Part shown: positions 50,070 to 59,724 of the stretch, piece by piece
Layout of the letters: each line of letters starts with the position of its first letter
Position numbering within the stretch: the stretch's first letter is position 1
Source: Gorsachius magnificus
Lineage: Eukaryota > Chordata > Aves > Pelecaniformes > Ardeidae
DNA: 64,000 bases
Assembly: GCA_034008185.1 (NCBI GenBank)
Contig: CM067082.1
Coordinates: forward strand, 5,998,984 to 6,062,983
Reading direction: 5' to 3'
Made by a program: the position numbers and the translations under genes
The notes under the pieces: generated by a model
Database searches by the model: none
What the model saw: the letters and a program-made list of their open reading frames with translations, nothing else
Told to the model about the DNA's origin: nothing

Positions 50070-52190
50070 TTAGCTTAAATGGGATTTAGATGTAGCTGGG
50101 GTTATCAGTACAGGAATTAATTATATATGGCTCAGGTAGTCAACTAAAGAATGGTCTTTCTAAAGGCCAGGCAGCAAATTTTGAAAGTCTTTACTCATGA
50201 TGGTGAGGGTGGTTTTTTTTCTATTTTTGTTGCTACTTCTCTTTAGTCTGTAAGGTTTTATTCCAAAAAGTACTGTAGGATTAGTAGCAATTTTATTTGT
50301 TGTTAGATTAACTTTATGCATCTTTTCACTAAACTGTGAGGATTCCATAATTCATGACTTTGCAACTTTCAGTACTGGATGAAGTGCTGCACGCTGTGCT
50401 CATCAAACAGAAGTTATTTATGACTCAGGATGTGGGAATTAAAAATCCTGGAATCCACTGACAACAAAAAAATACAATAATAACAAGTAAGAACAAATAG
50501 CATACTGTCATGATACCTGTGTCATAAAACCCTATATCACACTAAACTGCAACACACAGCATGATAATGTGGATAGAGCACACAATGCATAATGCAACAG
50601 GGGACAGCACATATATTCTACTGCAGAATTTTGTATTTTTCTTTCATTGCTTTTAATAGGTTTTGGCGTAGAAGGAAAGAAAAGAAAAACATTTCTATGC
50701 TAGATAGACTTTTTTTTAAGAGACACCATTTGAATCTGCTTCATGCCTTGAAATGTAAGCCATTTGGGACTATAACATATAATGTGTACAAGAGAATATA
50801 TTTAAAATATAAAAGGCACAGGAGTATTCCCCAGTGATGTAATTCCTTGTTAACTAGGAATTTATGAGATGCCAACACACAGCTACTGATCTGAGCCTTG
50901 CCAGCACCAGAATTTTCAGGAAATTTGTAAAAGAAACCTGTCAGAGCCCTGGGACACCACTAACCAGTCAGAAGAAAAAGCACTGCACAACTGCAGCAAC
51001 GCTACTGCAGAGAAGGCTGGTTGATGGTTATGAGGATATGGCTATATCTGTGATCAAACTGGTAGTTTCAGGCAGTGAAGGCACTGTGATTTGCAGACTG
51101 CGTAATTCCTGGGAGTGAACTATTGCGGAATACATTGCCACAAAACGTTTGGAAGCAGTTTATAGGGATTCAAATGTGGCTGGTCAAACTTAAGGAAAAA
51201 GAAAGGACGGTGAGCTGTTGAAGCCACACACCATGTCTTGTGAGGAAATCCCCAGGCCACAGTCGCAGGCTGAGACACTCTTCTGGGGAAGCAATGTGGA
51301 ATGATTCCTGTTTTCTTCCACACCTGCTGAGGCATCCATTCCTACAGATAAAATATCAGGCTACACAGACCTTCTCCCTGACCTGGCACAGCCATCTCCT
51401 ATGTTCCTAATCCCAGGGTGAAAATGGAAATCAATGGCTCACAATCAGAACAGAGAGAACTGCAAAATGTGGGGAAATTGAGTTATGTATCCATGCATGG
51501 ACAGTTGTCATAGCCCTCTGAGCCGCTGCTTCAGTGCTGTTTCCTGAAGAAATCCTAATAAGGCAGCATCTTGAATTACCATCTACATATTCTTAAAACA
51601 GATTATGTTTCTCCCCAGATCAGTGGAGACAAAATATCTGCCAAGAGGAATGATTTCCTTTCTGTTAATCAGCTTGGTACCATGTAAAGAGAAGCAACAG
51701 CTTTAACAGCTGAGCTTGCTTGAAGTAGGTTGACAGATGATTATTATATGCAGTAGCTGAAATATTAACGGCTGCAAAATGTAAATACATGCTAGGCCAC
51801 TGCTAAAGACACAGTGAGGATTTTAGCTGTTCTTCACTGTATGCCACACTCATCTTTGATACACACCTCAGTTTGATCTCTTACAGCTGATCAATCTAAT
51901 GTGTTGGCGAAAAGATCCCTTTCCTGTTAGTGTCACCATATTCTTGGAAAGGTGAAGCTTTATGGAGAAAACCACCAGCATCCCTTAGACTTAACATTTT
52001 GACATAAGGTAAAGATAATATTTAATCAAATATTGAGTTGAAAAATCAACTGTCAGCATAGATATTGTAGCACTCTATTATGGGAAAAAAATTTGGTTTG
52101 CTGCTTTGGTCTAGAGCTGAGCGCCCCACTATTGTCCTGTTTCTTTTGAGGCAGTTTGTGAATGCTGGAATGGGAACAGTCTGAGGCAGA
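50070..52190. other. Non-coding spacer between two CR1 copies
   Basis: No supportable gene. AT-rich, with short open frames at 50592-50837 and 50864-51118 that lack domains. Confidence 0.5.
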
Positions 52191-52194
52191 TGTT

Positions 52195-52974
52195 TCACAG
52201 AATCACAGAATGGCAAGAGTTGGAAGGGACCTCGGGACATCATCCAGTCCAACCCCCATGCTAAAGCAGGTTCACCCAGAGCAGGTTGCACAGGACTTCA
52301 TCCAGGCGGGCTTTGAATATCTCCAGAGAAGGAAACTCCACAGCCCCCCTGGGCAGCCTGTTCCAGGGCTCTGTCACCCTCAGAGTAAAGCAGTTCTTCC
52401 TCATCTTCAAATGAAACCTCTTATGTCTCAGTTTGTACCCATTGCCCCTTGTCCTGTCGCTGGGCACCACCGAGAAGAGTCTGGCTCCGTCCTCGTGACA
52501 TCCATCCTTGAGATATTTGTATGTATTGATGAAGTCCCCTCTCAGTCTTCTCTTCTTCAGGCTGAACAAGCCCAACTCTCTCAGCCTTTCCTCGTAGGGG
52601 AGATGCTCCAGTCCCTTTATCATCCTAGTTGCTCCCCTCTGGACTCTTTCTAGGAGTTCCTCATCTTTCTTGAACAGGGGAGCTCAGAACTGGACACAGT
52701 ACTCCAGGTGGTGTCTCACCAGGGCAGAGTAGAGGGGGAGGATAGCCTCCCTTGACCTGCTGGCCACGATCCTCTTAATGTACCCCAGGATACCATTGGC
52801 CTTCTTGGCAACAAGGGCACACTGCTGGCTCATGGTCAGCTTGTCATCCACCAGGACTCCCAGGTCCCTCTCGGCAGAGCTGCTTTCCAGCAGATCAGCC
52901 CCCGGCCTGTACTGGTGCATGGGGTTAAACCTCCCCAGGTGCAGTACTTGACACTCGTCCATGTTGAACTTCAT
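52195..52974 (-). mobile_element. CR1 LINE 3' fragment (780 bp), inactive ORF2
   Basis: The longest CR1 in the window, on the minus strand, starting with the inverted tail CACAGAATCACAGAATGG. It holds the 3' UTR and the C-terminal part of the reverse-transcriptase ORF. Two minus-strand frames, 52684-52974 (around 'CQVLHLGR', '[12 protein letters not shown]', 'YCVQF') and 52261-52623 (around '[20 protein letters not shown]', '[12 protein letters not shown]'), lie in the same reading frame. They are separated by an in-frame TGA at 52684-52686 where the family normally has a Trp codon. The 5' end stops abruptly at about 52974, the usual 5' truncation of LINE insertions. It cannot encode a working protein. 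Confidence 0.95.
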
Positions 52975-52979
52975 AATTC

Positions 52980-54225
52980 TTTCCAGAGTTATAGATGCTG
53001 ATGCAGAATTAGATACTGAATCTTATTTTTTGTAGACTAAAGGCTTATTCTGATGGTGGAGCTGTAAATAAACCATGCAACCACTCCAGAAGCTGGACAG
53101 TGTTCAAGCAGGCCGTGGGTCCTCAGGGAATCTTTCACCTTTCGGCACTCACAGATGTTTTCTTTTGGAAAAAAAAAAAAATAATCTGAACAGATTTTCT
53201 AGCAACCTCTGCCTAAATTGCAATCCTGCAAAGAAATCTTAAACAGCCAGGCTATGAACAGTAACTTCAAGTCCCAATTCAGTAAATAAGTACCTACCTG
53301 CTTTGCTGAATCAGGCTTGTATTGAGGTAATGATCCCTGCAGAAAACCTGAAAGGGAACAACAAAGGTGATGATCCTTCTTCATTAGCAAAGCCTTTCTA
53401 TACCCACATAGAAGATAAGGAATGTGTTCTGCCCAAGGAAGGGAAGGACTGAGAGATGGATTAGGTCTCTTACTGGATGGCCATGAATCAGTCTTAATAA
53501 TTCGCAAAGGATAACATTATTATACCTGGGGTGAGCAAAAGCAACATCTGCGGCTGGCCAGAGGGTTTACCGAAAGCACTGGAGAGCTGCCACCCTGGCC
53601 ATCTTACACGACAGAAATCCTCTCTGTTTAAGCACGTTTCGACTGCATGCACCGCAGGCTTTGGTACCTGAAATAATCCGAAGTGACTCCACTTAATCTC
53701 TGTGTGCATCGACAGATTTTTAGTTGTGTGAATAAACTGGAGAAAGGGGCAACATGTGAAGGGGAGCTTTATTTTGCTGTACGTGTCACGCAGGGAGAAA
53801 CCCCTTAGAGGCAGATGGTGGCCCGCTGACCCGCTGAGCGCCCTGGATGCCCTGGAGCACGTGGGGGCACTTTGTGAGCAGCATATAACCTGTTCTGGGT
53901 AACTCCGCTTCCTTCCCACAGCGATTCGAGGCAAAGCCCCAGAGCTCCCGATCGCAAGGGGCAGTGGGACTTTCCTCCTGTGGGTTATTTTCCAGCGAGC
54001 CCTTGCCAGATGTAGACAGGCATGCGGTGAGAGAGGCCAAACGAAAAAACAGCATCGTGTTCAGCTCAGTCTCCCACCTGCCAGCAACTGCTACGGTGCT
54101 CCTCAAATAATGTATTGTAAAGACACATTTTATTTAGTTACAGTTTTATTGTAAAATTATGTACAAGGATATGTATTTTTTTCCCAAACCATTGGAAATA
54201 CGTGCACGTATTTTAAAAATTGAAA
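52980..54225. other. Non-coding stretch, GC rising towards the right
   Basis: A-run at 53168-53180. From about 53500 to 54010 the sequence is GC-richer with scattered CpG and one CACGTG E-box at 53858-53863. The 146- and 106-codon minus-strand frames at 53494-54106 have no recognised domain. Confidence 0.4.
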
Positions 54226-54227
54226 TT

Positions 54228-54246
54228 ATACACACACACACACATG

Positions 54247-54278
<32 letters not shown>

Positions 54279-54306
54279 ATATATATATATATATATACAC
54301 ACACAC
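54228..54306. repeat. Compound (CA)n/(TA)n microsatellite
   Basis: Alternating blocks: CA repeats, ATGTATATATATATATATA, CA repeats, a second TA block, and a final CA block. Nearly all bases alternate purine and pyrimidine. The plus-strand open frame at 54159-54428 crosses it and gives a 'HTHTHVYIYIYTHTHT' peptide, which is an artefact of the repeat. Confidence 0.95.
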
Positions 54307-54679
54307 TGAATACATGTTCCTCAATCAGTTTTGAAATATGGCTGGGACTACCTGAATTTGGTCAACTATTTTTGATTGGAAAACTGAAAACTTTGTGCAG
54401 AGGTATCTGCAGTGCCCCTTCAGCTTGAGGGTGAGCTGTAACGCAACCGAAATCAGTTCCTGCATCTGTCGGCACTGTCTAGCAGACAGACCAGATAAAA
54501 TAAAACCTTAATCTGTCACCAAAGCCGTGTTGACGTTCATGGAGAGGAGCAGCCTCCACCCTGGTACCTAAGGCCTCAATCCTGCACTGGAAAATTTTAG
54601 CAGATGCAGGAACATCTCTATAACTTGGTCTGGATCCTGGCTCAGAGACCTGCTCTAGATGTAACTGCATTTACAGCCA

Positions 54680-55140
54680 CGCTGGATATGCCCGTGAGAA
54701 TGCGGGGCACTGGTGACATCCCGGGTACCTCCTGTGGCTCCCGTTTGGGACCAGCACTTTGGGACTGCCTGGGCTACTCAGTAGCCCGCTGTGATGGACA
54801 TCCATCCCCGATGAAACAGCGGGGGACAGTGATGGAAACGCTTCCCAAGGGGGGGAACGTAGGGTACGTGTGGCAGCGGAGGAGAGGGAGGAATATGTCG
54901 GCAGAAGGGGTGAAGGGCTGGTGGCTTCAGTGCTCAAGTCAGAGTTGAAATTCAAGCAAAAATATCCCAGCCGAGGGGTTTTTATTTAGACACTGAGCTC
55001 GGGGAGGAGGCAGAAGCAGAGGCCACCTGTTTGCTAAGCCAGAAGGGGCATTTCCTCCCCAGCCCGGGCACACACCTCTCTGCCCCGCCTCTTGGAGGGC
55101 AGGGGGGCTCGGGTTGCCCCACACCCCCCTGGGGTCCCCA
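54680..55140. other. GC-rich non-coding island segment
   Basis: Elevated GC with CpG dinucleotides, between the CA/TA microsatellite and the pyrimidine tract. Could be promoter-associated, but no TATA, clear start site or recognisable coding exon is visible. Confidence 0.3.
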
Positions 55141-55146
55141 TCCCCG

Positions 55147-55506
55147 CTGCCTTCCCTCAGACTTCCCCCTCGTTCCCCCCTTCTCCCCCCTTCCTCTCTC
55201 CACCCTTCTCCCCCCTTCTCTCTATCACCCCTTCTCCCCACTTCTCTCTCTCCCCCCTTCTCCCTCCCTTCTCCCCTTCTCCCCCTTCTCCCCCTTCTCC
55301 CCCCTTCTCCCCCCTTCTCCCCTCTTTTCCTCTCCTTCTTTCTCTTTCTCCCCTCTTTTCCTCTCCTTCTTTCTCTTTCTCCCCTCTTTTCCTCTCCTTC
55401 TTTCTCTTTCTCTCCTCTTTTCCTCTCCCTTCTTTCTCTTTCTCTCCTCTTTTCCTCTCCCTTCTTTCTCTTTCTCTCCTCTTTTCCTCTCCCTTCTTTC
55501 CCCTCC
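55147..55506. repeat. Polypyrimidine tract with 31/32-bp minisatellite
   Basis: From 55241 to 55506 every base on the plus strand is C or T (266 bp). The left part repeats a CCCCTTCTCC-like 10-12-bp motif. The right part is a tandem minisatellite: copies of a unit beginning CTCTTTTCCTCTCC start at 55322, 55353, 55384, 55415, 55447 and 55479, so the period is 31 bp for the first copies and 32 bp for the later ones, which gained one C. The long open frames across it on both strands (for example 55031-55849 and 54939-55703) translate as Ser/Pro/Leu/Phe or Arg/Glu/Lys/Gly runs and are not proteins. Confidence 0.95.
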
Positions 55507-55606
55507 ATGGTTTCCCCCACCAGGGTGGCTGAACAGGGGATGCAGCATTTTGCCTGTCCCCGCTCTGACACCAGCATGTCCCTGTGAGCGCCTGTGTGCA
55601 CACGGG

Positions 55607-55668
55607 GTGTTTGTGGGGTGTGTGCCTGTGTGTGTCTGTGTGTCCCTGTGTTCGTCTGTGTGTGCTCT
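55607..55668. repeat. TG-rich simple sequence
   Basis: Imperfect TGTG/CTGTGTG repeats following the pyrimidine tract. Confidence 0.7.
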
Positions 55669-55778
55669 TCTGCCTCTGCACACCCATCGCCACAACTCTG
55701 CAAAGCGCCTCGGCTGCCTGCTGAGTGCAGCTCAGGAGCCGGGCACCACTTACCACTTTGAGTGGTGCTGTGTTTGTG

Positions 55779-55787
55779 CAGGTAAGA
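55779..55787 (+). promoter_or_regulatory. Possible splice donor (consensus match)
   Basis: CAGGTAAGA, a full-consensus 5' splice site with the GT at 55782-55783, at the right edge of a GC-rich island. It could mark the end of an untranslated first exon, but strong donors also occur by chance. No matching acceptor or protein is recognised. Confidence 0.2.
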
Positions 55788-55789
55788 GG

Positions 55790-58700
55790 ATGTTTTGGGG
55801 TTTACAAGCCTGGCACCCGGGGCACTGTGACTCTGAACACAACCTGTGATTTGTCCTTTTCATTTTTCCCTTGCACAGGGAAGCAGCTCAAGTTCAGAAA
55901 TTATTTTTTTTTAAGTATGCAGATACACAGGAACAGGATCTGTCTTTCAAAAAGAAAATCCCAGAGGAACTGTGTTGCATTATTCTTAAAATGGGTTTGT
56001 TTATTTTTTCTTTAGTCAACCAAATTTTCAGACCACAGGCTGCTAGGTGAGTCTGTGCTCTGAATGTGGGTCTGGTTCAGCCCTCAAGTTGTGATTAGTC
56101 GATGTGAAGTGCCTTCACTAGAGATGATAAAGCAGAGCCTGGGGAATGTGTAATGTCCTCATTGGGGAAAGCCATTGAAAAAGTTCAGAGCTGACAGGAG
56201 GTTTATAGATATCAAGATTACATGATAATTACTGGGTTTAGGGTTGGTTCTCCTAATCATATATATAACTCGGGATTTTGATGACCTAAAACCTTCTTGT
56301 ATTCTGTGTGACACTCCAATTTCTACCATTCTTTGGGAATGCTGTGCCATGTTAACAGGGTAATGTTTTCATCAGTTCATATTTATTACAGATGTGCTAT
56401 GCATTACTTTCTAGCTATTGCCTCTAAGTCTTCCTCTAAGCTCTCTAATTCAGCAGTTCCTTCGCTTCTGTATTTTTACGTAGCTAGTGTTCTTAAAAAA
56501 AGTGTCCTGACTGCTTCACAGCTGACACTTCACAGGCATTAGTATGCACGTGGTGCTGTGACTGTGTGCACGTATTTTGATTAAGATCTTAAAATAACAC
56601 AGCCCATCTGCGCAGTGTGGATGCTAATGGAATCATTCTCAGGAAGATGCACCTGCAAAATCTATCTATGTAGCTGTGTGCTTAATTTCCATCCAGGATT
56701 ACTTGAGATGCATGCCTGAATCTCTTTTTCTTTAACAAATGCCTGTTTAGACATCTGATTTGGGGGAGTTTGTATAAATACTGAAGAATAAATACTAATT
56801 GATAAAATAGTAGAGGCAGGTTGTCAAATAGGTTAGGGAGGCGATTGCAAGGTTTATTCCACTTCCAAAGCTCCATGACTTCTCTTTTCTTTTAAGAGTA
56901 AACGTTAAGTGGTTTTTACTGAAGTTTCAATCTTTCTACCAACTGTCATGCATATTTCCCAGCGTGATGCTGCTATTCTGAATACACAAAGACTACACTC
57001 TTTCTCCACGATTGGGAAGGTGCTCTGAAGTATCTTCCAGTAAGACATATCTAGTACGTGAAGACATATATTAGAATTTACAGCAGTGAAGTGTTTATGG
57101 AATAGTATTACAAAAGCAAGTTCTGAGTATGTATTGCAGATTCACAGTGTATCTTCAATAAGCGTGTTGTGTTGCTGTGGCATCTAATAAGAAGCAAAGT
57201 GGTGTTTTGGGGTTCTTTCTGGTGAAACTGAGGCTTGGAGAAGTTAAGAGTCCCATTCTGAACTTAGCAATGGGCAGCCTACCAACTGATGAATGTCATC
57301 TGGGTTTGGGTAGAATTATTCCAAGGAACTTGCAGAAGGGCAGTCCTCAACAGATTGTGAAGCAAAGGGAAGAAACCAGGTCGTCTGACTTCCAGAACAG
57401 CAGATGATGGTGCCACTCTCTCCTGGGATCAGTTTGGGGCCAAATCTTGCTTTTTTTTATCCGTGTGAATAGTATTCTCTCTAATTTGAGTGATTTTAGT
57501 GCGACCAATGCCATGAATGAGAAGAGGCTTTGGATTGGAACAGTACATCTGATGGAAGACTTATTGTGGGGGAAGTATCAGCATGACTCATGAATATGAC
57601 TCATGTTGGTATGGTGGAAGAGCAAGGTCCCCAGTGGGGACCTAACAGAGGAAGAATTAGGTGGAAGAATTAGTTTGTTTCTGTGGTCTGTGGGAAGCTT
57701 TTCTGAGCTCGGAGTCCCAGACAATGTGTGGGTGAGTGTGTCTGTAGCACCTATACATGCACCTAAGTCTTTTCTTCTGCTGACATTTCATACAGTTCTA
57801 GGGCAAACATCTTTGCTACATGCCGGAGCTGGCTTTTGATTCTGGAGATTATGATACTGAAAATAATAGGAATAAAAGAACCCTTTTGTTTCCAGCATGT
57901 GATAACTTTCTTGCTAAAATACGTTTCTGCGATTTGCTCGGTAATTATCTTGGCTTCAAAAGATATTTCAATTTGTCATACCGCAACAATTTCTTCTAAA
58001 GCCTGTTTTGATTAATCACTACTGGATGATTTCAATTCCTCTCTTTTAAAAACCATTCTTAAATTCTTCCCCTTTCTCATAATGAGGAGCAAAACCTTTA
58101 AGAAAAAACCTGCATTATATCAACATCTTGTCTGTATCACCCTACTTGCATAATACAGGTGATACTGGGCTGTTTCAGCTGTTTAGGCAATGCCAAATTC
58201 CTCAATTTTTCTTAGTTAAACTTTAATTATGTATTGTCTCCCATGACACTGAAATATCCCCTCCCAACCTTTCCAACTCTGTTTTCCCTAGCGAGGAATA
58301 TGTGGCAGTGCATTTCTGCCTTTACAACTAGCTCTTCGGAGAGGAGCCATTCCTGCAGGGTTTTCTTTGCCCAAATGAGTCTAAAGACAGTAATGTTTGG
58401 TCCTTATTTGATACTGCTCACTTTGTATTGGGCATTACCAAACGTTATGAAGATGTTCTGGAGCATGAGAGCTCAAGTTTTGGGAATGAGGAAAGAGGGA
58501 ATGAGAGAGCATCTACAGAAATCATGAAACTGTAACTGAGGAATTGGGAACATATTTTGAAATTCTTGTAGCAAATGTAGGTAGAAGAGGAAAAGGGCAG
58601 GAAAATTAACATATTGGAAACTATCTAATCATATTTGGACACAAGCTCACTCTGCTAATTCCCTCCATCGCATACTTCATTTTACTTGGTGTTTTCCTAA

Positions 58701-59255
58701 GGGCTTGTTCCACTTGCTGCTGAAAGTTTGGTGATCCCCTTCAGTGGAAGTCACATCAGGCTTCTGAAGCTGGCACAAGCAAAGCTCAGCTGGGATGACT
58801 CTGTCCCAGCCCAATTAGCAAAGCCAAGCAGAGGCATGCATTTTTGCAGAGAGAGAAGCTTCTGCAAAGATCTCCCATTGTGCTTTTGGAAGACTTGCAC
58901 ATCTTAAGGCTTAAAGTGGTCTGCCCAAGCCACGCTTGGACTTACTTTCTCTTTGGCAAGCAAGTATGAGATCTTTAACATTATAGAATAAATAACATTT
59001 ATTCTATAGTTTTCCATTTCAAATTTTGTTTAAAAAACACTGCTAGGTTTTAGGGTGTTTTTCAGGGGAGAGGAGGTGTTAGTCGGAATGATCTTGATTT
59101 ACAAATAACATCAAAGGTCAGTAAATGACAGGTGAAATTAAGGATTTTTGCCTTAATATTACAGCTAAGAAGCCCACTGGACTGTAGTCAGGGGCTGCTC
59201 TGGCACAGATGGGCTGCACAGCCTTTAGACTAAATCTCTGCACAGCTGCTTTATG
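55790..59255. other. Non-coding stretch, no gene seen
   Basis: AT-rich sequence with only short unsupported frames. No clear repeats recognised before the CR1 at 59261. Confidence 0.5.
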
Positions 59256-59260
59256 TGGGG

Positions 59261-59430
59261 AACAGGGTGCCCAGGGAAGGGGTCGAGTCCCCATCTCTGG
59301 AGGTATTTAAAAGCAGGGCAGACAAGGTGCTTAGGGACATGTTTAGTGGTGGGATGGCAGGGTTAGGTTAATGATTGGACTTGATGATCTTAAAGGTCTT
59401 TTCCAACTTAAACAATTCTATGATTCTATG
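59261..59430 (+). mobile_element. CR1 LINE 3' tail fragment
   Basis: Plus-strand CR1: AACAGGGTGCCCAGGGAAGG, 'tctggaggtatttaaaagca', 'cttagggacatgtttagtgg', 'ttaggttaatgattggac', 'gatcttaaaggtcttttcc', ending ATTCTATGATTCTATG. Same subfamily as the copies at 8597 and 26861. Confidence 0.93.
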
Positions 59431-59537
59431 AAATGAGGCCCTGGGAATGCAGATTTACTCTGGCATAGCTCTGAAACCATGAAGGGTAAGGAAGCTGCAG
59501 AATGGGGCAGGCAGGCCCTCCTTTTTTGTGTCTGAGA

Positions 59538-59722
59538 CACAGAATCACAGAATCACAGAATGTCAAGGGTTGGAAGGGCCCTCTGGAGATCATCCCGTCC
59601 AACCCCCATGCTAAAGAAGGGTCACCCAGAGCAGGTTGCATAGGACATCGTCTGGGCAGGGATTTTCAATATCTCCAGAGAAGGACACTCCACAACCTCC
59701 CTGGGCAGCCTGTTCCAGTGCT
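59538..59722 (-). mobile_element. CR1 LINE 3' tail fragment
   Basis: Minus-strand CR1: inverted tail CACAGAATCACAGAATCACA, 'gtcaagggttggaaggg', 'ggtcacccagagcaggttgc', 'aatatctccagagaagga' and 'gggcagcctgttccagtgc'. Same subfamily as 49681 and 52195, and in tail-to-tail orientation with the CR1 at 59261. Confidence 0.92.
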
Positions 59723-59724
59723 TC

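Noticed and set aside
53494..54106. Minus-strand frames of 146 and 106 codons in the GC-richer island
   Set aside because: No recognisable domain, no convincing acceptor or donor pair, and composition alone can explain the open frames.
54939..55849. Frames of 146-272 codons on both strands across the pyrimidine tract
   Set aside because: Translation of C/T or G/A simple repeats; several overlapping frames are open at once, which is expected when stop codons cannot occur.
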